Shown here piece by piece: positions 7,734 to 18,566 of a stretch of 33,700 nucleotides of DNA. The notes beneath the pieces are model-generated. The model saw nothing but the letters and a program-made list of their open reading frames with translations, had not been told where the DNA came from and searched no databases. Made by a program: the position numbers and the translations under genes. The DNA is taken from the NCBI GenBank assembly GCA_944349405.1, contig CALVMY010000062.1, forward strand, positions 1 through 33,700, in the 5' to 3' direction. Numbering within the stretch: position 1 is the first letter of the stretch; every line of letters starts with the position of its first letter. Origin of the DNA: an uncultured Bacilli bacterium. GTDB taxonomy: Bacteria; Bacillota_I; Bacilli_A; RFN20; CAG-826.

Positions 7734-8291
7734 TTAGTCCTCTCTTTTTAATGAAGACATATCAACTCTCTCTTCTTTAATCGATTCTTTTATTGAATCT
7801 TTTAATTCATCTATATTGTCATCTTCAACTGTATTGTCAAATTGATTTTCAATCAAAAAATCTTCGTCAACATCACTTGATTCAATATATTTAGGCTCTT
7901 TATTATTAGAATCAACCCTCGTCAATTTTTCAAAAAAGTTTGGATCTTCAGAAATCTTTTTCTTTACCTCTTTAGCATCCATATTGGCAATAATGATGTT
8001 ATTAGTAGTGTTATAAGTTATATTTGAAGTTTTAACTTCTTTAACTAAATCAAGATCTTTATCTCCTTCTTTTTTATCTTCTTCATGGTATCGGTTATTA
8101 TCTAAAATAAGTTCCGCTTTTTCTTCTAAAAATTTAACCTTTTTCTTATATTTTTTATTTTTATAAAGAAAAATATAGGTTATATCTTTAAAAAGGAGAT
8201 ATATTCCAAAAAACATTAAATAAATAAGTAAAAATGGGAAGGTGATAAAATATAATAATCCAAGTCCAAATGTCTTAAAAAAATCTTTCAT
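7734..8291 (-). CDS. Membrane-anchored protein with charged cytoplasmic tail, unknown (second gene of operon)
   Basis: 185 residues, not recognised. A long hydrophobic N-terminal segment (about 8-43) can form one long helix or a tight hairpin. It is followed by a Lys-rich stretch (44-58) and an acidic, low-complexity tail of about 125 residues ending in a predicted helical Glu/Lys region. No Shine-Dalgarno is visible before the ATG; instead a TAAAAT box lies 10 bases upstream, so initiation may be leaderless or rely on coupling to the gene before it, which ends 13 bases upstream. The rapidly varying acidic tail suggests a scaffold or adaptor rather than an enzyme. Confidence 0.7.
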   Translation of the reverse strand: MKDFFKTFGLGLLYFITFPFLLIYLMFFGIYLLFKDITYIFLYKNKKYKKKVKFLEEKAELILDNNRYHEEDKKEGDKDLDLVKEVKTSNITYNTTNNIIIANMDAKEVKKKISEDPNFFEKLTRVDSNNKEPKYIESSDVDEDFLIENQFDNTVEDDNIDELKDSIKESIKEERVDMSSLKRED

Positions 8292-8304
8292 AACAATAAA
8301 TATT

Positions 8305-9246
8305 TTATTTTATTTTCTTAAACTTATAAATAATTAATCTTTTTAATAGATAAATTAAACTAGAGATTAAAGGAACAATATTTAAAAATAAAAATTGATA
8401 AATTGGTTCAATATCTTTTAAATAAGCAATTGTAAATATTGAAATTAAGATTAAAACTGAAGAAATAATTAATAAAAGATAGCTTTTTTCAAATTTTATC
8501 TCTTTATAAATTAAAAATATCAGAATAATAAATGAAATAAACAAGAAAAGGTAAGAGAAATTTAAAAAGAAAAAAGAGGAAAGAATAAGTAATAAACTTA
8601 TAAAAATATTAATTAAAGAAAAAAATAATGAATTATTTTGAGATTCGTAAAAGACGACCTCGTTATTAAATCTTTTTATTTCATATGTTAAAAAGAAAAA
8701 AGAGATTAATATAGACACAAATGAATAAACAAAAATAATTAAATAAATAAAATATTGGACATATTCATTATTTTCTAAATTAAAGAGTGTTAAAAAAGTT
8801 TTAACTATATCAAAATTAAATAGATATAAGCCAAGATAAATTAATGCTATTTCAATAAATAAATTTAAAAATGATATAAATAAAATAAGAATGTATTTAT
8901 CTATTTTAATTACTTTTTTGTTATTTATTTCGTTTTTATTTATTAAGCCAAGAGAAAATACAAACGAAATAAGTAAAGAAGGTAGGAAATAATAAATAAT
9001 AAAGGAGATATCACCAATCGAAACTAAAAAACCTAAGATAGTTACGACAAATACATATAAAAGGTAATATCTTTTTTTGATAAATGTTGCTAATAGCGTT
9101 GAAGGGAAAACGATAATTAAAGCAATAAAAAATATTGTAATAGGAAGATATGTACCTAATGCTATTAAAACTAAATTGATTGATGTAATTAAAGCGATTA
9201 AAGGTATAGATGATTTCAAATCTTTTTTAAATTCAAGTAATTTCAT
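8305..9246 (-). CDS. Multi-spanning membrane protein (about nine TM helices), possibly YybS/DUF2232-like
   Basis: 313 residues, nearly all hydrophobic, with about nine or ten helices: roughly four in residues 12-100, a short charged loop (102-118), then five or six in 120-302. Length and layout recall the YybS/DUF2232 membrane family of Firmicutes, but I see no diagnostic motif and treat that as a guess; an ECF-type substrate component is another possibility. It is the first gene of a three-gene minus-strand operon. No Shine-Dalgarno precedes the ATG. TATAAT and TAAAAT boxes lie 12 and 7 bases upstream, so the mRNA may start at or next to the ATG. Confidence 0.72.
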   Translation of the reverse strand: MKLLEFKKDLKSSIPLIALITSINLVLIALGTYLPITIFFIALIIVFPSTLLATFIKKRYYLLYVFVVTILGFLVSIGDISFIIYYFLPSLLISFVFSLGLINKNEINNKKVIKIDKYILILFISFLNLFIEIALIYLGLYLFNFDIVKTFLTLFNLENNEYVQYFIYLIIFVYSFVSILISFFFLTYEIKRFNNEVVFYESQNNSLFFSLINIFISLLLILSSFFFLNFSYLFLFISFIILIFLIYKEIKFEKSYLLLIISSVLILISIFTIAYLKDIEPIYQFLFLNIVPLISSLIYLLKRLIIYKFKKIK

Positions 9247-9252
9247 TATAAC

Positions 9253-9266
9253 TATTTTATTATAAG
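9253..9266 (-). promoter_or_regulatory. Probable -10 region for the minus-strand membrane operon
   Basis: On the minus strand the sequence reads CTTATAATAAAATAG, holding overlapping -10-like boxes TATAAT and TAAAAT, 12 and 7 bases before the ATG at 9246. No convincing -35. The divergent pcrA start lies 124 bases away. Confidence 0.4.
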
Positions 9267-9370
9267 AAAATATATTCTTCGAGATTATTCGCTTATTTTG
9301 ACTTTTTACTTATATCAGTCACTTATTTTAATATATTAATATATTAAAATTTGTTAAAATTTATAACGTT

Positions 9371-11590
9371 ATGAATTTTGATTTAGACTTAAACGAAAAA
9401 CAATATGAAGCTGTCACATCTTCATATAAATATAACCGAATTATTGCAGGAGCAGGGAGTGGTAAAACTAGAGTTTTAACTTTTCGTCTTGCTTATTTAA
9501 TTAAAGAAAAAAATGTTGATCCGTATAATCTTTTAGCGATTACTTTTACTAATAAAGTTGCTAAAGAAATTAAAGAAAGAACTATTATCTTACTTCCTTC
9601 TTTTGATTTAAAAGATTTAAAAATTTCTACTTTTCACTCTTTTTGCAATTATTTTTTAAGAAGAGAAATAAAAGTTTTAGGTTTACCTCGTTCTTTTTCA
9701 ATTTTAGATGAAGAAGATAAGATGAATTTAATTAAGGATATCGGGGTGGATAAAGGATATCGTAAAGGGGATGACGTTATTGAAAAGGCAGCCGATTATA
9801 TTTCTTTTAATAAAATGGAAGGGAATTTGCCTGGAGATATAAACGCTGAGAAATTAGCTTCAAAATACAAGATTAGTTATGAATTTTTTGAAGAATATGA
9901 AAAAAGAAAAAATGCTCAATTTAGTTTAGATTTTGATGATTTATTAATTTATACAGTTTTAATTTTAGAAAAATTTCCTGAAATTAGGGAATCTTATAAT
10001 AAACGATTCTTTGAAATTTTAGTTGATGAATTTCAAGACACCAATAATTTGCAATTTAAACTTTTAACTCTTTTAGCTGGGAAAAAAGCTGGAATTTATG
10101 TAGTTGGAGATCCTGATCAAACTATTTATACTTGGAGAGGAGCCAATCAAAGAGTTATTTTAGATGTCGGAGAATATTTTAAGCCTTTAAATACTATTAT
10201 CCTTAATGAAAATTATCGTTCAACCGAAGAAATTTTAAATCATGCAAATAAATTAATTGATAACAATTTAGAAAGAATTAAAAAAGATTTATTTACTTCA
10301 AAAAAAGGCGGAGAAAAAATTACCGTTTATGAATCAAACGATGCTACTGAAGAGGCAAAATATGTTATTAAAAAAATAACTGAACTTAATTTAATTAAAA
10401 AAGTTAGTTATAAAAATATTGCTCTTTTATATCGTAGTGCTTTTTCTTCAAGAGAATTTGAAAGACAACTGGTTTATGCTCATATTCCTTATCGTATCTA
10501 TAGCGGTGTTAAATTTTATGAAAGAAGAGAAGTTAAAGACTGTTTAGCCTATTTTAAATTATTAATTAACCCACTCGATGATATTTCCTTTGCAAGAATA
10601 ATCAACGTTCCACGTAGAGGAATTGGAGATGCAAGTTTCGCAATGATTAAAAAAGAGGCCAAAGACAGAGACTTATCTTTATATAATTATTGTTTAAAAA
10701 TCGATGAATATATGTGCCCAATTTCTTCAAGAATGATTTCAAAAATTAAAGAAATGATTATTCTTTTAGAGGATACTAAAAATAAAGTTGTTGATAAAAA
10801 TCTTTCTTATTCAGAAGTTTTAAATGATTTAATAGCAAATCTTCATTATTATGAATACTTAGAAGAAAATTTTGATGACGACGATGAAAGAATTGAAAAT
10901 GTTCACTCCTTAATTGAAGATGTTAGAACATTTTTAAAGGACAATCCTGATTCTACGTTTGATGAATATTTACAAAATATTGCTCTAATTACTCAACAAG
11001 ACACCATTAATGATAGCGAAGACGCTGTTTCTTTAATGACGGTTCATACCGCTAAAGGATTAGAATTCGATTATGTTTTCATAGTTAATTTTAGTGATGG
11101 AATTTTCCCTAATGGAAGAAGCATAAGTGAAAGTGGTTTTAATGGCTTAGAGGAAGAAAGAAGATTAGCTTATGTCGCGATAACGCGAGCTAAAAAAGAA
11201 TTATTTATAACTTATAATAGTGGTTTTTCTTATGTTAGTAATGGAAGAGGAACGCCTTCAAGATTTTTAAAAGAAGCTGATTTAAGTATTAGAAAAATTA
11301 TTTCTGAGTCACCATCACAAGCTGCCCCGGGTCAAAGAATTTATAAAATAAATATTGCTGGAAGTGGAGTTTCAAATGTCCGTGAGTCAAGAGTTGGAAG
11401 AAATGAAAGCGCCGTTTCTTATGATGTAAGCAATAATATAATTTGGCATGTTGGAGATATCGCAATCCACGATGCTTTTGGCGAAGGAAAAGTTTTAAAG
11501 ATTGAAGGTGATATTTTGACCGTTGATTTTAAAAACTTTGGAATTAAAAAGATGCTTGGAACTCATAAAAAGATGAAAAAGAAGGAGTAG
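9371..11590 (+). CDS. pcrA: ATP-dependent DNA helicase PcrA (UvrD/Rep family)
   Basis: 739 residues, standard length. PcrA is a superfamily 1A 3'-5' helicase that acts in nucleotide excision repair, fork rescue and rolling-circle replication. Motifs in order: Q motif LNEKQYEAV (7-15), Walker A AGAGSGKT (26-33), Ia AITFTNKVAKEIKER, II VDEFQDT (218-224), III GDPDQTIYTWRGA (246-258), IV NYRST, V TVHTAKGLEFD (557-567), VI VAITRAKK (602-609). The C-terminal 50 residues form the Tudor-like, RNA polymerase-binding domain (GDIAIHDAFGEGKVLKIEGD). No Shine-Dalgarno precedes the ATG, although it is the first gene of its operon, and AT boxes lie 3-10 bases upstream. Order pcrA-ligA-gatCAB is as in Bacillus. 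Confidence 0.97.
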   Translation: MNFDLDLNEKQYEAVTSSYKYNRIIAGAGSGKTRVLTFRLAYLIKEKNVDPYNLLAITFTNKVAKEIKERTIILLPSFDLKDLKISTFHSFCNYFLRREIKVLGLPRSFSILDEEDKMNLIKDIGVDKGYRKGDDVIEKAADYISFNKMEGNLPGDINAEKLASKYKISYEFFEEYEKRKNAQFSLDFDDLLIYTVLILEKFPEIRESYNKRFFEILVDEFQDTNNLQFKLLTLLAGKKAGIYVVGDPDQTIYTWRGANQRVILDVGEYFKPLNTIILNENYRSTEEILNHANKLIDNNLERIKKDLFTSKKGGEKITVYESNDATEEAKYVIKKITELNLIKKVSYKNIALLYRSAFSSREFERQLVYAHIPYRIYSGVKFYERREVKDCLAYFKLLINPLDDISFARIINVPRRGIGDASFAMIKKEAKDRDLSLYNYCLKIDEYMCPISSRMISKIKEMIILLEDTKNKVVDKNLSYSEVLNDLIANLHYYEYLEENFDDDDERIENVHSLIEDVRTFLKDNPDSTFDEYLQNIALITQQDTINDSEDAVSLMTVHTAKGLEFDYVFIVNFSDGIFPNGRSISESGFNGLEEERRLAYVAITRAKKELFITYNSGFSYVSNGRGTPSRFLKEADLSIRKIISESPSQAAPGQRIYKINIAGSGVSNVRESRVGRNESAVSYDVSNNIIWHVGDIAIHDAFGEGKVLKIEGDILTVDFKNFGIKKMLGTHKKMKKKE

Positions 11591-13606
<2,016 letters not shown>

Positions 13607-13608
13607 GG

Positions 13609-13914
13609 ATGAAAGAAGTAAATAAAGATATCTTAAAAGATGCTGCTTCAAGATTATTATTCGATATGAAAGATGAAGAATATGACACTCTTTTAAACGA
13701 ATTTGGGATTATTACAAAACAATTAAAGTTGATGGACGAGATTAAGGGATTAAACGATGTTGAACCAATGTCTTTTCCATATGTTGATGAATCTTTTTCT
13801 CTTTTAAGAGAAGACGAACCAGTTAAAGAAGACGAAGTAGACAAAGAAGAAATGCTTCAAAATGCAAAAGTTTATCGTGATGGGCAAGTTAAACTTCCAA
13901 AGGTGGTTAATTAA
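13609..13914 (+). CDS. gatC: Asp/Glu-tRNA amidotransferase subunit C
   Basis: 101 residues, usual GatC size. It wraps around GatA and GatB and stabilises the amidotransferase. The N-terminal helices are followed by the conserved LNDVEPMSFPY-type segment (about 44-54) and a C-terminal VKLPKVV ending that matches the family's FKVPKVI-type end. AAAGGAG lies 8 bases before the start, inside the end of ligA. Genes gatC, gatA and gatB are packed with 1-2 base gaps. Confidence 0.92.
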   Translation: MKEVNKDILKDAASRLLFDMKDEEYDTLLNEFGIITKQLKLMDEIKGLNDVEPMSFPYVDESFSLLREDEPVKEDEVDKEEMLQNAKVYRDGQVKLPKVVN

Positions 13915-13916
13915 TT

Positions 13917-15389
13917 ATGAATTATTTAGATTTGACTATTAAAGAAATGCATGAAGCTTTAGTAAATAAAAAAATTAAAGTTTCAGATTTAGTTAAAAAA
14001 GCAATTGAAAGATGTAAAAATGATAAATTCAACGCATTAGAAGCTACTAATTATGAGGCTGCTTTAAATGAGGCTTATGAATTAGATAAAGAAGAAGTCC
14101 CATGTGATAATTTTTTATTTGGAATTCCTTATATTGCAAAAGATAATTTTTCAACAAGAGGTATCGAATCAACTGGCGGAAGTAATATTTTAAATGGTTA
14201 TATTCCATCTTTTGATGCTACTGTAATTAAAATTTTAAAAGAAAACAAAGCTATTATGATTGCTAAATCCACTTTGGATGAGCTTGCTATGGGCGGAAGT
14301 GGAAAAAGTGGTCATAAAGGAATTCAATTTAATCCTTATGATGAAACTAAAAACCATCTTATCGGTGGTTCTTCTAGTGGAAGCGCGGTAGCTACAGCCG
14401 CTTCCTATGTTCCTTTCTCTTTAGGAAGTGATACTGGCGACTCAATTAGAAAACCTGCATCTTATGCAGGACTTGTTGGTTTTAAACCTACTTATGGATT
14501 AATTTCCAGATTCGGTTTATTCCCTTTCTCAGTTTCTTTAGATCATGTTGGATATTTTACTCGTAGCGTCGACGATGCTGCTATTTTATTTGATTATTTA
14601 AATAAATACGATAAAAGAGATTATACTTCTTCATTAAAAGGAAGAAATAAAGTTTATCCATTAAAAGAAGAAAAACATCATAAAATTGCTGTTTTAAAAG
14701 AAGTAATAGATTCAATTAAAGATGAAATGATTCTTTCTTCTTTTAATAATTTAATTGAAAAGTTAAAAAATGAAGGGAACGAAGTTGAATATGTTTCGAT
14801 TGATCCTTCAATTTTAAAAGCTCTTTATCCAGCATATATTATTATTTCAAGTGCAGAAGCAACTTCAAATAATGCAAATTTAGACGGAATTAAATTTGGT
14901 AATCGTAAAGAAGGAAATTCTTATCAAGAAGTGATGTTTAATACTCGTAACGAAGGATTTAGCGAACTTATTAAAAGAAGATTTGTTTTAGGAAGCTATG
15001 CTTTAATGAGTGAAAATCAAGAAGAAGTTTATTTGAAAGCTAAAAAAGTTAGAAGAGTTGTTGTTGATAAAGTTAATGAAATATTTAATTCCTACGATTG
15101 CTTTATTGCTCCAGCTTCTCCAACAGTTGCCCACTCTTTAAATGAAGTTAGTGATGATTTAGACGATACTTATTTAATTGCTGATAACTATTTGGGTATT
15201 GGTAATTTTGGAGGTTTCCCTTCAATAACAATTCCTTTAGGAGTTAAAGAAAATTTACCATTCGGTTTATCTATTACTGGTAAAATTTTTGATGACTCAA
15301 AAGTATTTGAAATCGCTAAAGAATGTGAAAATTTAACTAATTTAAAGAATTTATCCACCGTTACTTTAAAAGAAAAGGAGGCTAAATAA
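13917..15389 (+). CDS. gatA: Asp/Glu-tRNA amidotransferase subunit A (amidase)
   Basis: 490 residues. GatA hydrolyses glutamine and passes the ammonia to GatB. The Ser-cisSer-Lys triad is visible: Lys75 in AKDNF, Ser152 in GGSSSGS and Ser176 in GSDTGDSIRKPA. The family's usual TGGSIR is TGDSIR here; that residue is variable in the amidase signature, so activity is expected. The product acts in the cytoplasm with GatB and GatC on misacylated tRNA, most likely Glu-tRNA-Gln, since asnS is present and gltX follows at 25347. Confidence 0.96.
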   Translation: MNYLDLTIKEMHEALVNKKIKVSDLVKKAIERCKNDKFNALEATNYEAALNEAYELDKEEVPCDNFLFGIPYIAKDNFSTRGIESTGGSNILNGYIPSFDATVIKILKENKAIMIAKSTLDELAMGGSGKSGHKGIQFNPYDETKNHLIGGSSSGSAVATAASYVPFSLGSDTGDSIRKPASYAGLVGFKPTYGLISRFGLFPFSVSLDHVGYFTRSVDDAAILFDYLNKYDKRDYTSSLKGRNKVYPLKEEKHHKIAVLKEVIDSIKDEMILSSFNNLIEKLKNEGNEVEYVSIDPSILKALYPAYIIISSAEATSNNANLDGIKFGNRKEGNSYQEVMFNTRNEGFSELIKRRFVLGSYALMSENQEEVYLKAKKVRRVVVDKVNEIFNSYDCFIAPASPTVAHSLNEVSDDLDDTYLIADNYLGIGNFGGFPSITIPLGVKENLPFGLSITGKIFDDSKVFEIAKECENLTNLKNLSTVTLKEKEAK

Positions 15390-15390
15390 T

Positions 15391-16815
15391 ATGAATTTCG
15401 AGGCAGTTATCGGATTAGAAATCCACGTTGAAATGAAAACTAAATCAAAAATGTTTTCAAATGCTCCTATCCATTTTAAAAGCGAACCAAATACAAACAT
15501 CACCTATTTAGATTTAGCTTATCCAGGCTCACTTCCAAGATTAAATAAGCAAGGCGTTATTAATGCCATAAGAGTTTGTAATGCTCTTCATATGGAAATT
15601 GATCATACCTTATACTTTGATAGAAAAAATTATTTTTATTCAGATTTACCAAAAGGCTATCAGATTACTCAACAAAATAGACCTATTGGCAAAAAAGGCT
15701 ATTTAGAAATAGAAGTTGATGGTAAAAAGAAAAAAATTGGTATTGAAAGACTTCATATGGAAGAAGACACTGCTATGCAACACCATTTTAGCGACTATAC
15801 TTTATTAGATTATAATCGTGCCGGAATTCCTCTTGTTGAAATTGTTTCTTATCCAGAAATTAGAAATGGTGAAGAAGCAAGAAAATATGTCGAAAAAATT
15901 AAAGAAATCGTTACTTATCTTGATGTAAGCGATGGAAAAATGGAAAATGGCTCGTTAAGATGCGACGTTAACATTTCAATAAGACCTTTTGGTAGTGAAG
16001 AGTTTGGCACAAAAGTTGAAGTTAAAAACTTAAATTCAACTGCTAATATTGAAACTGCTATCGATTATGAAATGATGAGACAGGCTTCTTTATTAATTAA
16101 GGGTGAAAAAATCCAACAAGAAACAAGAAGATTTGATGAAGCTAAAAAAGAAACTGTTTTAATGAGAGTTAAAACTGATGCGGTTGATTATAAATATTTT
16201 AGCGAAGGAAATATTCCTCCAGTTCATTTAAGTAATGAATTTATTGAAAACGCAATTAAAACTTCTAATGAATTATATGATGAAAAATTAATTAGATTTG
16301 AAAATGATTATAAGTTAAATCTTGTCGACACAAAAATCTTACTTTCAAGTAAAGAATTATCACTTTATTATGATGAGGCAGCAAAGAACACTAATCTTTA
16401 TCAACCCTTAGCAAACTATATTATTTCGGAAGTTTTAGGCTATTTAAATAAAAATAATCTTCAAATAACTGAATTTAATGTTAAACCTAAAGATATTGCT
16501 GATTTAGTTATTCTTTTAAATGAAAAGAAGATCAATTCAAAACAAGGCAAAGATATTTTCGCTAAAATGATTGAAACCAATAAATCCCCATTAGTTTTAA
16601 AAGAAGAAATGGGCTTAACTATCATTAGTGATGAAAATAAAATTAGAGATGATATTAAAGAAATTATTGCTGCAAATCCAACTCTTCCTAGTGATTTTAA
16701 AAATGGTAAAACTAGAGCTCAAGGATTCGTTATGGGCTTATTAATGAAGAAAAACAAAGGAAAAGTTGACCCAATTCTTGCTAATAAATTAATTGTTGAA
16801 GAATTAAATAAATAA
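15391..16815 (+). CDS. gatB: Asp/Glu-tRNA amidotransferase subunit B
   Basis: 474 residues, full length. GatB binds the misacylated tRNA, activates its side-chain carboxylate with ATP and amidates it. The family opening AVIGLEIHVEMKTKSKMFS (5-23), HMEEDTAMQHH, DYNRAGIPLVEIVSYPEI and LRCDVNISIRP are all present, and the C-terminal 150 residues are the helical YqeY-like tRNA-binding tail (ending near TRAQGFVMGLLMKKNKGK). AAAAGGAGG lies at the end of gatA, about 9 bases before the start. Confidence 0.97.
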   Translation: MNFEAVIGLEIHVEMKTKSKMFSNAPIHFKSEPNTNITYLDLAYPGSLPRLNKQGVINAIRVCNALHMEIDHTLYFDRKNYFYSDLPKGYQITQQNRPIGKKGYLEIEVDGKKKKIGIERLHMEEDTAMQHHFSDYTLLDYNRAGIPLVEIVSYPEIRNGEEARKYVEKIKEIVTYLDVSDGKMENGSLRCDVNISIRPFGSEEFGTKVEVKNLNSTANIETAIDYEMMRQASLLIKGEKIQQETRRFDEAKKETVLMRVKTDAVDYKYFSEGNIPPVHLSNEFIENAIKTSNELYDEKLIRFENDYKLNLVDTKILLSSKELSLYYDEAAKNTNLYQPLANYIISEVLGYLNKNNLQITEFNVKPKDIADLVILLNEKKINSKQGKDIFAKMIETNKSPLVLKEEMGLTIISDENKIRDDIKEIIAANPTLPSDFKNGKTRAQGFVMGLLMKKNKGKVDPILANKLIVEELNK

Positions 16816-16828
16816 GGAGAAATATATT

Positions 16829-18178
16829 ATGAAAAATGTAAATGTTAATGAAGAGAGACTTTCGTGTGAACTTTTTTCTGAACTTGAAAAATCTTATAAG
16901 GAAGACAAGAAAAACGATGTTATCAGACACGCTTTAATTAAAAATCCTATTGTTGATGTAGTTTATGATAATAAAAATGAAATCGATACTACATTTATTT
17001 TTTCTAACGAAGTTAAAACATTACCTGTTTGTAACCAAAAGGCAAGTGGAAGATGTTGGATTTTTGCTGGATTAAATGTTTTAAGAGAAATTATTGCTAA
17101 AAAACTTAATTTAAGAAATTTCGAATTATCGCAAAATTATATTGCTTTATGCGATAAATTAGAAAAAGCAAACTATGCTTTAACTTCAATCATTGATTTA
17201 ATTGAGAATGAACCAAACGAAAGAGTATTGATGCATATTCTAACTAATGGAGTTGGAGATGGCGGACAATGGGATATGTTCAGAAATCTTGTTATTAAAT
17301 ATGGTATTTTACCTAAAAATAACTTTAATGAAACATATCAATCTTCTAATACAATGGAAAGCAACCACCTTTTAAATACTTATATTAGAAAATTTGCTTC
17401 CGAAGCTAAAAAACTCGCTAATGAAAATAGGAAAAATGAAATTCATACCTTAAAAAAAGAATATTTAAAAAATATTTATAATTTATTAACTAATTCTTTT
17501 GGTCTTCCTGTAGAAAAATTTGATTTTGAATATTACGATAAAGACGATAAATATCATTTAGAAAAAGATTTAACCCCAAAATCATTCTTTGAAAAATATA
17601 TCGGGAATGAAATTGATGAATATGTTTCAATTATCAATTCTCCAACTAAAGATAAACCATTTAATAAAGTTTATACAATTGCTTATTTAAATAATGTTGT
17701 TGAAGGTAAATTAATTAAGCACTTAAATCTTCCAATGGAAAGAATTAAAGAACTTGTTGAAAAACAAATTGATGATAATAATATTGTCTGGTTTGGAAGT
17801 GATGTTTCTTTTTATAGAGATAGAAAAACAGGGCTTTGGGACGATTTAAGTTTTGATTATGTTTCAGCTTTTAATATTGACTATAAATTTAATAAAGAAG
17901 ATATGTTAGATTTCCATGCTTCAGTTATGAATCATGCAATGTGCTTAACTGGCTATAATAAAAAGGATGGAAAAACTAATCGTTATAAGGTAGAAAATTC
18001 TTGGGGAGAAGATGTTGGGAATAAAGGATATTTTATAATGTCTTCTTCTTGGTTTGATTCTTTTGTTTATCAAGCTGTTATCTTAAAAAAATATTTAAAT
18101 GAAGAAGAAATAGATGCCTATAACAAAGAACCTGTTGTTTTAGATCCATGGGATCCAATGGGCACTTTAGCTGATTAA
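16829..18178 (+). CDS. pepC: Aminopeptidase C (C1B, bleomycin hydrolase family)
   Basis: 449 residues, typical of PepC/bleomycin hydrolase. A cytoplasmic papain-fold aminopeptidase that trims peptides from the N-terminus as a homohexamer. The catalytic triad is Cys76 (ASGRCWIFAG), His369 (MNHAMCLTGYN) and Asn390 (VENSWGED). The C-terminal tail, which in this family reaches the active site and sets aminopeptidase specificity, is present but ends in LAD. It lies 13 bases after gatB with an AAGGAG site, so it is the likely last gene of the pcrA operon, an unusual partner whose link may be only shared expression. Confidence 0.95.
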   Translation: MKNVNVNEERLSCELFSELEKSYKEDKKNDVIRHALIKNPIVDVVYDNKNEIDTTFIFSNEVKTLPVCNQKASGRCWIFAGLNVLREIIAKKLNLRNFELSQNYIALCDKLEKANYALTSIIDLIENEPNERVLMHILTNGVGDGGQWDMFRNLVIKYGILPKNNFNETYQSSNTMESNHLLNTYIRKFASEAKKLANENRKNEIHTLKKEYLKNIYNLLTNSFGLPVEKFDFEYYDKDDKYHLEKDLTPKSFFEKYIGNEIDEYVSIINSPTKDKPFNKVYTIAYLNNVVEGKLIKHLNLPMERIKELVEKQIDDNNIVWFGSDVSFYRDRKTGLWDDLSFDYVSAFNIDYKFNKEDMLDFHASVMNHAMCLTGYNKKDGKTNRYKVENSWGEDVGNKGYFIMSSSWFDSFVYQAVILKKYLNEEEIDAYNKEPVVLDPWDPMGTLAD

Positions 18179-18194
18179 TTATAAAATAGATGGC

Positions 18195-18223
18195 TTGACA
18201 ATAATCATTTTTAGAAATATACT
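18195..18223 (+). promoter_or_regulatory. Near-consensus sigma-A promoter for the 46-codon ORF unit
   Basis: TTGACA (18195-18200), a 17-bp spacer and TATACT (18218-18223). The -35 is perfect and the -10 differs at one base. It is the strongest promoter in the window by eye. Transcription would start near 18230. Confidence 0.85.
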
Positions 18224-18230
18224 TTAGGAC

Positions 18231-18284
18231 CTTAAGCAAATTAGATAATGTTTATAACCCAAATACATGTCAATTTGACTTAAG
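18231..18284 (+). promoter_or_regulatory. Foldable 5' leader of the 46-codon ORF
   Basis: CTTAAGCAAATT (18231-18242) pairs with AATTTGACTTAAG (18272-18284) through 12 pairs with one bulged base, enclosing a 29-base loop. The stem starts at the predicted transcription start and ends 10 bases before the AAAAAGGAG site. No known riboswitch class is recognised; it may stabilise the mRNA or control translation. Confidence 0.5.
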
Positions 18285-18308
18285 TAAACAAAAAGGAGAT
18301 TGATAAGA

Positions 18309-18449
18309 ATGATTAAAAAACTCATTAATTTGATGAGTGGCAAACGTCATTCTTATAAAGACACGAATTCATACAGAAATGAAAATGGGTTGGAAAACTT
18401 TATAAATGACTATGTCGCTTATCTAGATTTAAAAGATTTAGATCTTTAA
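18309..18449 (+). CDS. 46-residue small protein of unknown function, strongly expressed unit
   Basis: A short frame of 46 codons (MIKKLINLMSGKRHSYKDTN at the start, ending YLDLKDLDL). The first 13 residues could form a short amphipathic basic helix; the middle is polar, the end acidic. No signal peptide, cysteines or leader-peptide GG motif. It is supported by a good Shine-Dalgarno (AAGGAG, 8-9 bases upstream), its own near-consensus promoter, a foldable leader and a strong terminator 5 bases after its stop, so it is a self-contained one-gene unit. It sits just before two MacB-type transporters, which may or may not be related. Alternatively the RNA itself is the functional product and the frame is incidental. 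Confidence 0.62.
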   Translation: MIKKLINLMSGKRHSYKDTNSYRNENGLENFINDYVAYLDLKDLDL

Positions 18450-18454
18450 AAAGT

Positions 18455-18500
18455 AGGCTTATTAATAAGATTTGCTCTGTTAATAAGCCTTTTTCTTTTT
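18455..18500 (+). terminator. Strong terminator after the 46-codon ORF
   Basis: A perfect 11-bp stem, AGGCTTATTAA (18455-18465) with TTAATAAGCCT (18481-18491), is followed by a T-rich tract. It isolates the unit from the transporter genes downstream. Confidence 0.9.
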
Positions 18501-18523
18501 AATAAAAAATAAGAAATTTAAAA

Positions 18524-18558
18524 AAAATCGTAAATTTTTCAAACTCGTAACATTCTTG
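18524..18558. repeat. 35-bp degenerate repeat, copy B, upstream of the ABC transporter pair
   Basis: Matches 6923-6957 at 27 of 35 positions with no gaps. A -10-like TATTAT follows at 18559-18564, only 2 bases before the transporter ATG. The element may be a regulator-binding site or promoter part for the transporter genes. Confidence 0.45.
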
Positions 18559-18566
18559 TATTATGT

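Noticed and set aside
9077-9265. 62-residue plus-strand frame
   Set aside because: Antisense to the start of the 8305-9246 membrane gene, with no ribosome site.
14421-14460. Loss of catalytic residue in GatA (TGDSIR in place of TGGSIR)
   Set aside because: The changed residue is a variable position in the amidase signature; the Ser and Lys of the triad remain.
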